Positions 29,388-41,579 of a stretch of 64,000 nucleotides of DNA are shown here, piece by piece; within the stretch, counting starts at the first letter, position 1; the number at the start of each line of letters is the position of its first letter. Origin of the DNA: Archegozetes longisetosus (lineage: Eukaryota; Arthropoda; Arachnida; Sarcoptiformes; Trhypochthoniidae); NCBI GenBank assembly GCA_018873245.2, contig JAEMBT020000004.1:8163073-8227072 (forward strand), in the 5' to 3' direction. The notes under the pieces are model-generated. The model ran no database searches and was not told the DNA's origin. It worked only from the letters and a program-made list of their open reading frames with translations. The translations under genes and the position numbers were made by a program.

Positions 29388-32300
29388 TTGCCTCCAGTCA
29401 ACGTTGCTAGCAGTTAACATAGTTTGATGCAGGGATGCCAGCCATGTTATAAGTAGAGCCCCTATAGTAGTATTACTTGACTCATATTTATGATACGATC
29501 GCATTAGTGAAACTCATGATACCCACTTCTATGTATTTCGAATGCTTGCTCAGCGAAACAAACACAACTGAACACTTTTTCGACTTAATATAAGATGATT
29601 TATAATGCATCCTAACGTTGTATAAAAAGCTACATTCACTTTTCTCTGTAATAGAAGTAGATGTATAGTGAATTTACTACTACTTCTATTTCTCTTTATA
29701 CCAGTGCTAACTTAAGTTCAGTGTGTGCACAGCTTTAGTTAGTCTTTTGTTGTCTACATCAACACTGGACAGGAAACTGCCAAAAACATACGAGGACTAT
29801 TCAAATCTAGTTAATGTAAAGCATCCGTTTTTCATAATCACTATGCAATTTCTCTCTTAAGAACTGAGAAATTGCTTCAAATATAGTTAAATCGATTTTT
29901 ATTCGAGCATCACGTGTGTCGTGGTTTTTAATCTGAGAACATTTCAGAAGATACTGTATTTTGTTGTTCAATTCAGATTCAAGCTTAAAATGTTTCTTTT
30001 CAGTTTGAATCAAATTTTCATTTTTATTTAATCAGAAAAACTTGTTATGAAAAGTTGATGTCAACTCTAATTAGTATATTTATTGTTTTTGAATATGTAA
30101 TTTGAGTTGATGTCAAATACAATTTTTTGTTCAAGTTAACCAAACATCTTATCTAATTTGAATACATAATTAGAATTTGGAAAATTTTCAGATGTTAGAT
30201 TTATTTTGTGATCAAGAATAAGATAGAATTGAACTGTAGCACAAAACTAGAAAGTATAATTGAGAAAATGATTGAACCTTAAAGCCGATCAATAGCAAAT
30301 CCAACAAATCTTAATGAATACTTAATGAATGTTTTATTCATTATCCTAAGAACAGCTGAACTGAAATGCTTTTTAAACTTAGTGCCAAGTTTAATAAGTA
30401 CTAATGTTATTTATTACTTCGATGTTAGTAAAAAGTTAAGACTTCAATATAGTTATGTTTTTATGTAGTCACGCAATCGGCAGTATGTAATCAAATTTGT
30501 CGATATTACAGTAAAACCTGTCTAACTTGAGTATGCACTCAAGTGCATTAAAAATTCACTATAAAAATCTTGTTCAAAAACATGGCCTAATTGTTATTGA
30601 ATTTTAAAACCACTCAACTATGTGTTCAAGTTAGACAGATTTCACTGTATTGACATTATTGGTGAATAAATATCCCATTTCATGTTCGGCAACTTTCTGA
30701 TATTAAGATTTATAATTTTGATTTTCATACCATACTTTTCTTGCTAGTACTTTATTGTGTAGACACAATCGATCGAAAGCTGCTATTTCCTTGAAAGGTA
30801 TGACTTGAAACCTTAGCAAACCTAAGACCATAAGTTGGTATAAAACACATTTTTACGATTTTTCACTCGAAAACATTTTTGAACATTAAAATAATTATAA
30901 CTAATGACCAGTTTTTTACTGTAAATTTGACGTGAAACTTATCAACGACTTGATGTAGTGTTAAAGTTATAATAGCAAAGAGAAAGTATTAATAGAAAAA
31001 TATGAGTAAATGTTAGCTCGAGGCCAAAACAAGTAAATTAAGCGTGCTTACTACACTTATATTCACTGCTTTTGTGCTTTATTGGCATTTACTTTTTGAG
31101 ATAAGGTTTTTTGACAAACTTTTAATAATATAAGATCATTCCATATATTCTGTTTGATTTATATAAATATATACGAGAATAAGTTGAACATTTGTAAAAT
31201 TGATTGTCAGTTTTGTTATCATTTCTAACTTTCACGATAACTTATGTAAAATATGTTAAATTAGTTCTAGTAATTAACAAATTTTTATTGTAAATAAACC
31301 TTGATTTGATTAAATTGATTTTCGATTCAATATTCTTATGAAGATTGATTGTTAAAACAGTGATATTTCGTACTTTTTACAATTTCTAAGTGAACGTCAT
31401 CGTGTAATGACTCCTAATGTAAACATTGATTATTGTAATAATTGACTTTCAAACTTATAACATAATATATGCTGCAATTTATATAATTTATTAGTAATAT
31501 GTGTTATAATATTAGTCAATAAAACCTTTATCAAATTAGTCTATGAGTGCTTTTCTTTGGATGATCAATATTTCGTTAAATAATTGCCAACTTTACTGCC
31601 TTATTAGTAGCTCAAATATTTTGACCTTTGATGAACTGATTTTGAGCTGACGAGAATAAGCTTATTAATTATCCTAAAATGGATTTTCAGGCTTGATGCG
31701 CTAGTTCATTTTGCTATATTAACGAAGTCTGTAATGTGATGGACTTTCTTCTTTTCCAACCCTTTTTCACGTATAAAGTTGATTTCGTATAGTTATCTTA
31801 CATGTTATGAAAGCAGATTAAATGCTTGTTTCTAGGAATTAATAGCTAATCGTCACTCACATAAGAAGATATAATATAACAATTTGAAGCAATTCGTATG
31901 AGAGAGTTTTTCTGAAAAGGGAAATATGCCCAATTCAGGAAATCTTTGACTTCTTTATCTTAATCCTGGTAATTCATGGGTTCAGAGGAAAGATAGATAG
32001 CTCTAATAAATTATTTGTTATTATGGCAGACATTCGCCAAACTTATGTCATAAAATCGGCATAAGCTAACGATGATCGCTAATAAGATCAAAAATAACAG
32101 AACATTCCAGAGAGTTACAAGTCTTTTAATGTTCAATACCAAGTCTTCAAATATTTTAGTTATACTTTAGACATTAGTGTTTAGTTCAGTCCATAGTAGA
32201 GTAAATTTGGGCTTAGAAAAACTTGTGTCACATGAGAATTGAAAAGCATTTCTGTACAGAATTTGACACATACTATAGTTAAAAGAGAATAAAACAAGAA

Positions 32301-34608
32301 TACAATACCGAATTCTGTGTTAAGGAAAGGCGTAAAAATCAATGTTTGGTAAGCATAAAAAATACTAATCTTAAATTGAAAGTGAAATATTTCACGATAA
32401 AACTGATTTTTGAGAATGTAAAATAATTTTTTGTAAAAATAATCAATAAAAACGTGTGGTTCGAGTGAATAAGTTATCCTACTTTTAATTTATTTAAGCC
32501 AACTGAAAATAGAAAAAGAGGTTATTATTATGTAATTGGATACTTAGCTATGTTGAAAAAATTCGCTAAATATAATACTAAAACATGAATATTTTAATGA
32601 TAATTAGTCAGAAATGACCTCATTTTTGAGAGATGAAAATCTCAAATTTCAGGTTGAATAGCAAAGAAAGTTTTCACAGAAGAGAAAGTTTGATGGAGAG
32701 GAAAGAAATAGACGAAAGCTGTAGTTTTGGCAAATTAGATTATATGCATTATGATATATTAGAGTTAGGAAAGCATTAGCTGCCCAAGGCTTATAAAATT
32801 GAATGCCTCAATTGATGTTGTACTTAAAATTTGGAGATGACAAAATATCAAATTATGCACTACACCATCCAATTTACAAAGAAATTCATAACAACATCTA
32901 AATTGACAAATCGTGTTTCAAGTTTTTTAGCTCTACAATACAAGAGTAGTTTTCTATGTATAACCCTTTTCAGGCCTTCAGTCATATTTGCTATCAGTTC
33001 AACTGAATGAGCATTACTGTAATGAATAAAAGAATAATTATTATTCGGGCAAGAGAACAATCGCATGAACTGAACAGCACAAGTACTCGACTATAGAAAA
33101 GTAAAGAAAGGATTTGAATGAAAATTAGATATTGAAGGTCTGCTTGTTCGACTTATGTGTATTTGGGAATGCATTCAAGTTTGCTTAATTAATTTGTGTG
33201 TGGATCTTTGTGTCACTACACAGAATAGTGTAGAGTTTGAGCCATATAACTCATAAATATAGAATCTTTTATCGATTGGCAAATTTTCTTACTCCAATAT
33301 CTGGAACTTGATATAACCTCATTATTGACTATTTTTCTCTTCAATATAACTTAATAACAATATGATATTTAATCATTTATTCATAGCTTATGTGAATATG
33401 AAACTCAAATAAGAATCATCGCCTGTTTCGATTGAATTTAGGTTAAGAAAATGCAATTCGAAAGAAGGATTATTAATGTATAGTACTGTAAAGATATAGA
33501 AACTGATTTGCTCGTACAGTTAAGTCGAAATAAATTTGATCAAAGCTTTTACAGGAGACAGTTCAGAATCGTATTTCAAGTTTTTAAACACATTTTCTAC
33601 GAGATAAAAGTTAATGACTAATAGGGAAAAGTTGTATTTAATATTAGTTGATAATTTCTAAGGTTAAAATTTAAACTGAAAATCAAACATTTTGTTTGTG
33701 GACAGATTGATCCTGACTTAACTTGGGGCTCAAACAGTAACCATTGCTGCATTTATTGGTGGATTTCATTTCAATAAATATGAATTTAACAAGCACTCCA
33801 AACGATTTTCTGCCAAATGATAACTATTTTGTTTCCACCAAAGACAAATAATTTTCAATATAATTAGAAAATATGCTCAATTAAGAGTATTGAACTCATT
33901 AGGTCTTGCGTGTGAGATGTCACGCAAAATAGTTATTAATTTCTGTAAAATTATAGGATTTAATTAGCTTATATTGTCTAAAAAATCAATTGGTATGGAA
34001 ACAAGTGCAACTAAAACTAACATCATTAGAGTGACGGTAATATAGTGTAGAATAATTGGAAAATACAAGTTGTATAACCCCAACATTTTCGGCTGTAGTT
34101 AGATTTAAAGTTGATGTAGGATTTTGGTGTAACAGAGCAACGTTATGCTATGCCTAACACTACTACGCACGCCATTTAGCTTACCTAACCTAATCTAACT
34201 CAGCTAAATATAATACTAATTTTTTCCACTTTATAATATTTATACTTGTAAAACGAAATCCGTGTTAGCCTTTTAGCAAGTTAATTTTCAAAATATAGCT
34301 ATACTTTATTACAGATATAAATAACTTTTCAGTTGCTCATTCAAAATCCAGAATAACGATCAACAGCATTTAAGTGAAACGTTACAGATTATACTTCGTA
34401 GTGAAGACAAAAAGACAAGTTAGAGACAATAATTAATCATTTTAATTATCATTTAAGTTAAATCTAAAGTAATATAGTATATACTGTTTAACTTATATTA
34501 TATAATATTTGATATTCTATCATATGTAACATATATACACAATGACTTTATATGAGTGTTGCATAACATCTAAAATTCATAGTTTCTTTAAGCAATTCAA
34601 TGAATTTA
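29388..34608. other. 5.2 kb intergenic, one small MITE
   Basis: Presumed 3' UTR of tincar followed by AT-rich DNA up to the convergent EB-module gene. Only the MITE at 30509-30647 stands out. Other open frames here are below 70 codons and show no family resemblance. Confidence 0.45.
30509..30647. mobile_element. 139-bp TA-flanked MITE (Tc1/mariner or pogo type)
   Basis: Terminal inverted repeats of about 23 bp: CAGTAAAACCTGTCTAACTT on the left; the right end reads CAGTGAAATCTGTCTAACTT on the other strand. A TA dinucleotide flanks each side (30507-30508, 30648-30649). The CAGTG...TA architecture is that of the IS630-Tc1/mariner/pogo group. Too short to encode anything. Confidence 0.8.
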
Positions 34609-35780
34609 TTAATGAAATGCAGCAATTGCCTCTTCATAAGAAGGAGGCAGTTCTTCTGATTCTTCATAAGGAGGAGGTGGTTCTCGAGGAGATAATGAAG
34701 TACATAAAACAGGAGAAATAGGTGGACAAACAATTGGATGATTTTGACTATTTGATAAACTGACTAAAAGATTGGCAGCATTTGTTTCAATACGTGTAGT
34801 AATGACTAAACTGCATTCTTGAGAATCATCTGTAAACGCATTTCTGGTTTGACTCGGGTTATGGTTAGTTACGATGTTATGCATAGCACTACTTCTAGGA
34901 CTGACCAACTTGTATAGAATCCGATCACAGCAAAGACAACGAATGGGGACACACTTAGTGCTATGTAAACGTATTGAAGAGAATTTCTGTTGATCATTGA
35001 TTTGTCGCTGGATTTATATTCAATTTCCAAAGTTTCGGGAGTACAAGTCTTGGTCTCGTTGTTATATCTTTTAATGGGACATATGATACACTTCTGTGTC
35101 AACTGATCGATTGCATTCATTTGCGAAAGAGATTGTCTGCAAATACAAATTTTGCGCACTTTATCGCATTCACTCAATCGATCATAAGCTCTACAATTGA
35201 TTGTCGAATCGCAAACTTCTCCATGTTTTGACTTTTTATAGCATTGTTCATCAGTTTGATACCAATCGAACCCGTAATCACATTGACATAAAGATTGAGA
35301 ACAGATTTTGTGATTTCCACCGCAATCCGAATTTGTTGAACAAACCGATCCTTTATGTCCTTTGAGACAACTTCCGTTCTTAACAGAATATGAGAATCCA
35401 AGACGACAGGCACATCTCTTTAGTTTATAATTATTCTTAGCTATTACACAATAGGAATTCGGTTCACATTCTGCATCAATCGAACAAATTTCTCCAACCT
35501 TTTTATGTCTTTCAATGCACATGATGTCTTCAATATTAATCGGGAAATCAGGTTTGCAGACACATGTATGAAAACTACAGTAAGACTCTCTTAAATAACA
35601 TCCTCCTCCTGGAAGTCTCTCGAAATCGCATTTTACATTCAAATATTTGGTTTGGTTTGGATTCGGATCCAATATATTGGCTGATAGTTTCAACATCAAT
35701 AAACCAATTGTTGATAATATGAGCAAAAGCTTTTTTGTAATTTTGGTACCAGTAGTCAATTTTAAATATAAATCTGGCAT
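34609..35780 (-). CDS. Type-I membrane protein with EB/EGF-like modules and PY motifs, one-base frameshift
   Basis: I do not recognise a named gene. From ATG 35780 the protein has a signal peptide (KKLLLILSTIGLLMLKLSA), then about 220 residues with four cysteine-rich EB/EGF-like repeats (GEICSIDAEC..., GSVCSTNSDCGG..., GEVCDSTINC... with C-x-C-xx-G closures), a membrane segment (YVYIALSVSPFVVFAVIGF) and a cytoplasmic tail. The tail ends with PPPPYEE and LPPSYEEA, two PY motifs of the kind bound by WW domains of Nedd4-family ubiquitin ligases. The ectodomain frame runs to a stop at 34869; the tail frame (34908-34609) is shifted by one base, and the two overlap right after the membrane segment (34905-34925). 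A single missing base there would give one protein of about 390 aa. I found no plausible intron. Alternatives: two separate genes (unlikely, since the tail has no ATG at its start) or a truncated isoform. Confidence 0.7.
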
Positions 35781-36891
35781 TTGATATAAATAAAGTAATA
35801 CATGATTTTTGCAATGGATGCGATTCTATGGAAACAAATTATCGACCAGTTTTATAAGCATTTATTGCAACTCATTTTAGTTCTTTGCGCAATCGAAATA
35901 GAGGCTAACTATTGATGGCTTCAATGAGTTTTTTTATAAGGAAAAGTTTATCTTGTAATAGATCATATTTATATATATATATATATATATATCCTATGGC
36001 TATGTAGGACAGGATTGTGTTTGACATTTAAGTACAACTTTTTATTAAATTCTTCTGTGAATTCAAATCAATAATTATATATCTGATCAAAATGATTGTA
36101 TAACTAGATTTTACGTTTTACAAGTGTTTGACCTTTTAATTGGTATTTTCTACTCGTACTATCATCGCTCGTAAATCTTAAATAATTATTTAAAAGATAA
36201 TTATCTGAAATTTAGACATGATTTGCATTGATAAAAATGCTGTAATGTAAAGAATATATGAATTGCATAGTTTTTTCTAGAATTTAGTGATGATTTCTGT
36301 ATTGTATTATTGTATTATTAGAAAGAAGCATAGGAATGGTCAACATGAGTTTCTCATCAATTTCAATTATGCTTACATTTGCAATTTTGTAAAATTAAAT
36401 GTTGAGTCTACTTCAATATAATGAAAGTTTCAATTAAGTACATTGCTGTGACAAACCTATTAATTAAATAAGAATACTCTAATATAGGTATTGTTTGCGT
36501 CAATCATAGGATGAAATGAAAACTAAATTTTACAGAATGGGTTAAATCTTTAATAAATGCAAATCAATTTTTTGAACTAACAGGCATACAATCTAGCAGC
36601 TCATAATACCTAATAATTGTGGGCATCGACTACAGCAATAAAAGTAGAAAACGATTTCACTTTTAGTTTTGAAGCCAAATTTGTTTATATGAAAATTATC
36701 AGTTTCGTCACAAACTCATAAACACTCATTTTAGTTGGATTGTAATTGTATTAAACTTTAGAATTCGTTATCAAATACCATTGAAAAGCGTTTCAGTTTT
36801 TGGTTAAGTTTCAATTTCCTAACTATCATTCAGTAGTTTCCGATTTTTCAGCTAATAACAAAATATTTATAAAAAAAATTTAATTAAATAG
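35781..36891. other. Spacer before the ADO/TPMT array
   Basis: Contains an (AT) microsatellite at 35970-35992. From about 36590 it becomes recognisably homologous to the ADO intron at 46590-47086, so the left edge of the segmental duplication lies near 36.59 kb. Confidence 0.5.
35970..35992. repeat. (AT)n microsatellite
   Basis: Eleven or so uninterrupted AT dinucleotides just upstream of the EB-module gene's start. Confidence 0.9.
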
Positions 36892-37213
36892 TTACAACTA
36901 TATATGAAAATGTATATGAAAACGATACAATCATCGATAGTAAGGATCAAGACGTCTGTGTTTTAATTCCAGGTGAACGTAATTCTCATTAAGTGCTGGC
37001 AATCGGTGGCCGGCAGCTATTGTGAACATATTGGCGCCACCTTATAAAGAACAACGTCAATGTCATTACTATAAAGTGATCGCAACCGTATTTGACAAAA
37101 AACTACAACGAGATATCACTTGGCTTTTGGAAGACATCGATTCACCTGAAGATTACTGGTGCGACTCTTTGCCATATAACGGACCACAAATTAGACAAAT
37201 TGATTTGTTATGA
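36892..37213 (+). pseudogene. Truncated ADO pseudogene (exon 2 only)
   Basis: Homologous to exon 2 of the ADO copy at 47087-47396, with part of the intron before it, but exon 1 is absent. It carries an in-frame TAA where the parent has GAA (at 36990-36992, after the third His-ligand codon), a missing C in the GGTCCG block and further changes, so it cannot encode the enzyme. From about 37021 to 37400 it is almost identical to the other copy, while the first 130 bp are more diverged. This suggests recent conversion of the 3' part. It lies tail to tail with TPMT copy A. Confidence 0.9.
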
Positions 37214-37813
37214 AGTTATTATTATATGATTTTGACATTATACACATTAAACTCATCAATTCGTATACTTTTAAGCTGTGATTCATTCAAATGTTTAATG
37301 AGTTCTGAACATCTTTTTAAAAAAATTATTTTCGTTATTACATAAGTAATTTAATTATTAGCTTTTAACCAATTTTTGAATCTATTAGTGAAATAATTGA
37401 ACACTCGGATTATTTTCACATTAATTTGTTATAACACCTGTCACAAATGTAATAAAAAATTGAATCAAATCAATTTTGAAAATTCAAATTTATGTACTAC
37501 ACAGTAGAGTATCTTTAATGCAACACATCAGATATTAAAAAACTTAAAATCATTAAATTGTGATCAGCTTAAATTTTGTCGCTATAATAGTTTGTCATTT
37601 GATTTCTGTCAGATGAAAAGTTACAATTGTATTAATCCAAAAACCATTTATTTGCATTGTTTTACCTATTCTATTAAAATATTTGTCGAAACGAATAACG
37701 AATAAACTTCATTCTTATGTTGAAAATCCAATCGAATATTCATTCACTGAAAAGGTATTGATTTAGATCAAATAACTTATAAATCTGATATTTTTGGTGT
37801 TCAATTCAGTGAT

Positions 37814-39651
37814 CTATTGATTTTGATTCATTTTTCTAGTTAATAGGTAAATGGATTCTCGCACTTCAGGTGGATTATCCGTAAAACTCTGAGGAAGTTT
37901 AAAATTTTCCAGTACCGTACTTTCAATCTTTTCAATGTTGCAAAACTCTCCTAAAAGATTAATTTATTTAATACTGATATAACACTTAACACAAATTAAC
38001 GAACCCATTAAATGATTGATGCGTTCCTCAGAAATACTGTATGGTGGTCCGTTCGACATACTCTCGTCGTACTGAAAAACTGATAAAAGATAACGAAATT
38101 CGGGAGCCAATAAACGTTTCATAGTCTGCGCGTAAAGAACTTGTTCTTCATAAGAGATAGCTACGAGGCTGCCTCTATCCCAAACTGCTTCGATTGTATT
38201 GTTCAACAGTGGACTGAATATTAAATAAGATCACACTTATTAGTCTATTCACTGAACAATTCAAATGTGCCCTATCCGAAGAGTTCACTTAAGGGTTGGC
38301 TAATACTCAACAGACAGTTGAGAGACATTTCAGTATTGAAAGTAACTTTTAAGAATAGACTGTGACATTAGTCCTTATACCTGAAAATATGTTAATATTA
38401 CAAGTATCTCTCATACAAATAAGTGTCAGCTCGACTCTCAGATAGCTTACTCTTAAGAATTTACTTAAGACATCTTAAATACTGCAGTAAATAATTAAGT
38501 ATACCTGTCCAATGTCAAAAAATTGGCTTGTATAATCTTCAACTTCTCGTCTTGAGTCTGAAATTTGAGCAAATTTAGAACAAGTTTATTGAAATTGTAT
38601 AATTGTCACTTTGAAAATTTTTCCATTGATCGAAGGAACAGAGTCTGAGCTCGTATGTGGTATGTTATTAAGTGTGAAAAAGTCATCGATTGCCTCATCG
38701 GCGCACTCGACTCCAATGACTTCGTGTCCTTGTTCCCAATACCTGTTATCAAGTAAATCATTCAAATTCTTAGATTCGATTTAAAAGTAAAAAATTAAAA
38801 GTACTTTTATTCTGATCTCGTCTATGAAAACATGAATTTTATGTATTTCTCAATTTGATTTTCAAATCATATACAGAAAGAAAATTAAACTAGTATTTCT
38901 GAGCTAGATTTGTTCGAAATAATCTCTTTAAGATATCAAATGATTATTTAGCAACAGAACTCAAAAATTATGTGTGAATAAATTTTATTTTGAAAGTAAC
39001 TTAATTATAAAAATATAAAACTGTAGAAGTTAATATGAACAGTAAATACTTTAAAATACTGTCATCTTTATATGCTGATCACACTGTGGAGAAACGGTAT
39101 AACATCAAACCATTCAATAGATTAAAAACAATTCAACGTTCACTTCACTGTTACCTTCAGTATTAGTACTATTTCAAAATTGAGTTAACTATTAGTTTGG
39201 TAAATTTGAACATAGTTTAGACTTACATTCAATTCGAACATAGTTTAAAAATAAATCTAAAATGCCGTGTAGTTTGAGTTTTACTGTTTTTCTACACTGT
39301 TATTCATGTATTTTATTTTCTTCAAACATTGTTAAAAAGTGTGAACTTTGATAAAAATATTCAGATCTACCATTTCATATCCACATTTCTACCACATAAG
39401 GGAAACAATATGCGCTTTTTACAGTTGTTTTCAGGGCCAATAAGCATATGATCGTATTTAACCAAAGCTCTGAAAACATTTGAAGTCATTTCTCAAAACC
39501 AGATGAAAAATAGAAATTTAAGGGAAGTTTCTTACGGGTGTCTGTTCTCTAAATGCCACGGAGTGTTACGCACTGACCAAAAATTCTTCCATATATCTAA
39601 ATACTTATCAATATCTTCATTGTGAATGGTATCCTTCACTGTAACAGACAT
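37814..39651 (-). CDS. TPMT: Thiopurine S-methyltransferase-like, copy A (intact)
   Basis: Six exons on the minus strand: 39651-39536, 39469-39371, 38742-38610, 38557-38505, 38213-38005, 37950-37814 (248 aa; human TPMT 245). It methylates the sulphur of aromatic and heterocyclic thiols using S-adenosylmethionine, in the cytosol. Landmarks in family order: WKNFWSVRNTPWH near 26-38, the SAM-binding motif ILFPLCGRNVDMKW near 59-72, GHEVIGVEC near 77-85, DFFTLNNI, then VWDRGSLVAI near 144-153, YAQTMKRLL, EFRYLLSVFQYD, GPPYSIS and a C-terminal RESIYLLTRKM. All splice sites are GT-AG and the frame is open throughout, so this copy can be functional. It faces the ADO pseudogene tail to tail. A 620-bp internal part is almost identical to copy C. 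Confidence 0.93.
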
Positions 39652-39978
39652 TTGATTTGAATTGTGAAACTTTTAATGAAAATGTTTTACGTTTAGACTT
39701 AAGTTTAAATCTTAGACTGATTAAAGAACGCCACGTGCGAGTTAATGAACTGAACTAAAGTCGTAGTTGTCAGTAAAAGCGGGCGCATAAGTACCGGCAA
39801 TACTAATATACAGTTATCGTGAAGTGCATCTCCCTTGATCCTGATGTGTGCAAATGATAAATCAGGGAAAATAACATTTAATAGTTCAAATAGTGAGGAA
39901 AGAGCCATAGTCCAGTTATTATCTCAAGTTTATAAATAAAATTGATAAGTCATTCGTTAATGACAAAAGGCATATTTA
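39652..39978. other. Upstream flank of TPMT copy A
   Basis: Shares a conserved segment (about 39705-39910) with the upstream flanks of copies B (about 49165-49320) and C (about 51600-51800). It probably holds promoter and 5' UTR. A 67-codon open frame here is broken in copy C, so I treat the segment as non-coding. Confidence 0.5.
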
Positions 39979-40564
39979 TTACTCGTCCAAAAAGAAGATG
40001 CACAAACACCTCTAGAGTTAGAGGTCTTAACAAATAATGAAACTTACACAAAACTTTTTAATCAATCAAAAAGTACTTTAACATAAACACAACACTTAAT
40101 TAATTACATAACTTTATACTGTGATAAAATTGATTTAATTGTTGTTAAATTATGAAAATTTGTGGTAAAATAATTTAAAATGTGAAAAAGGGGCTTATAT
40201 TGAGTCTCAACAGAAAAGAGTCTTAATTAAAAATATGATTTGATTAAAATATTATCAATTACGTCCCGTTTCCTCATCTTTGATAATATTTTAATCAAAT
40301 CATTATATTTTTTAATTAAGACTCTTTTCTGTTGAGACTCAATATAAGCCCCTTTTTCACATTTTAGATTATTTTTACCACAAATTTTCATAATTTAACA
40401 ACAATTAAATCAATTTTATCACAGTATAAAATTATGTAATTAATTAAGTGTTGTGTTTATGTTAAAGTACTTTTTGATTGATTAAAAAGTTTTGGGTAGG
40501 TTTCATTATTTGTTAAGACCTCTAACTCTAGAGGTGTTTGTGCATCTTCTTTTTGGACGAGTAA
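39979..40564. mobile_element. 586-bp long-palindrome transposon (TA target)
   Basis: Two arms of about 280 bp, starting TTACTCGTCCAAAAAGAAGA, are inverted copies around a short spacer near 40258-40280. TA flanks both sides (39977-39978, 40565-40566). The paralogous segment beyond TPMT copy C (near 51858) continues through the site with a single TA and no element, which proves insertion. It encodes nothing. Inside each arm is a short palindrome, CCTCTAGAGTTAGAGG. The TA target suggests the Tc1/mariner group, but the arms are unusually long for a MITE. Confidence 0.85.
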
Positions 40565-40875
40565 TATTCGATTACATGTCATGTATATCTTAGTACCCAG
40601 TTTTTGACAGTTTTAATGTCAGTATTCATGTCCTGTGCAACACCTCTTGGCTCGAAACTCATATGACAAAAGATAGTAATTAATATCCTATCAGCTTCGG
40701 GAGTTATTGGTATGACTTAATGCATTTTTAATTATTTATCATTAATAAAAATAATTTTCAGTATTGTGTTTGTAAAGTTACTGTTGTAAAAAAATTTTTT
40801 GAACTGATTTTGACTCGAAAAGCCTATGAAATAATTTTTTATGAGTATTAGGGCATTAATTGTATCAAATTGTGA
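40565..40875. other. Duplicated flank, right edge of unit 1
   Basis: Homologous to 51880-52170 beyond TPMT copy C (shared stretches such as TCTTGGCTCGAAAC and GAGTATTAGGGCATTAA). Non-coding. The similarity ends near 40875/52170, marking the right-hand edge of the duplicated unit. Confidence 0.6.
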
Positions 40876-40899
40876 TTTTTAAAATGTGATGTATTCATG

Positions 40900-41130
40900 A
40901 TCAAATTGATTAAATTTTGAAAATTTGTGATAAAGATAATACAAAGTACTGAAAATGTGTCTATATTGAGTCACAACTTAAGAGTCGAAATTAAAAGATA
41001 TTGTGACTTAATTTAAGTGATGCTAGAAATTAAAAACAGGATGTAATTGATGACATTGGTTTTTAAAGTTAAAGCTATTTTTTGTTAGGACCTCTAGCAC
41101 TAGAGGTCTTTATGCATCTGTTTTTGGATT
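40900..41130. mobile_element. Decayed relative of the 39979 palindromic element
   Basis: Shares blocks with it: TATTGAGTC followed by AGAGTCGAAATTAAA, and near the right end GACCTCTAGCACTAGAGGTC plus GCATCTGTTTTTGGA. Divergent and without the perfect arms, so an older family member. Confidence 0.6.
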
Positions 41131-41579
41131 TATAATATGTATTTCAGTGCACTGTTCCATATTATACGTTTAAATGGGTTCAACCAGTTAAAATGTCTAC
41201 ACATGTGAATTAAATGCGTTATAAAATATCAAATGATGATACAGAAGCTGTCAAACTTAAAACCCTAAATCCAACATAGGTAACACCTTACAGACATACG
41301 TCAAAAGACCACACGTGCATTAGTTTTATATGGAAAGAAAGTATTATAAAATAAAGTGTTTACAGCTTTTATGTTTATTTAGTTTGTAGTTGTTCATCTG
41401 AAGAGTTTAATATTAATTTATAATAAAGTAAATTTGTAATAGTATATTAGTATTTAACATTGAAATTGTCGATTTTCGATACGTTATTGATCTTAACTTT
41501 CCGACATTTTCAATGTTGAATACTAATGAAAAGCGTAGTTACAACTTTTGTTTGTATTAGACCGAGAAAAGTCTTCTTC

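Noticed and set aside
34160..34200. CCTAACCTAA-like words resembling arthropod telomere repeats (also near 58640)
   Set aside because: Only one or two imperfect units; no array.
37022..37213. ADO C-terminal frame at 37 kb as a separate small gene
   Set aside because: It is the 3' part of a truncated ADO copy with an upstream in-frame stop and lost exon 1; reported as a pseudogene instead.
39705..39908. 67-codon open frame upstream of TPMT copy A with an ATG start
   Set aside because: The same segment upstream of copy C carries indels and lacks the frame; no family resemblance. Better explained as conserved promoter/5' UTR.
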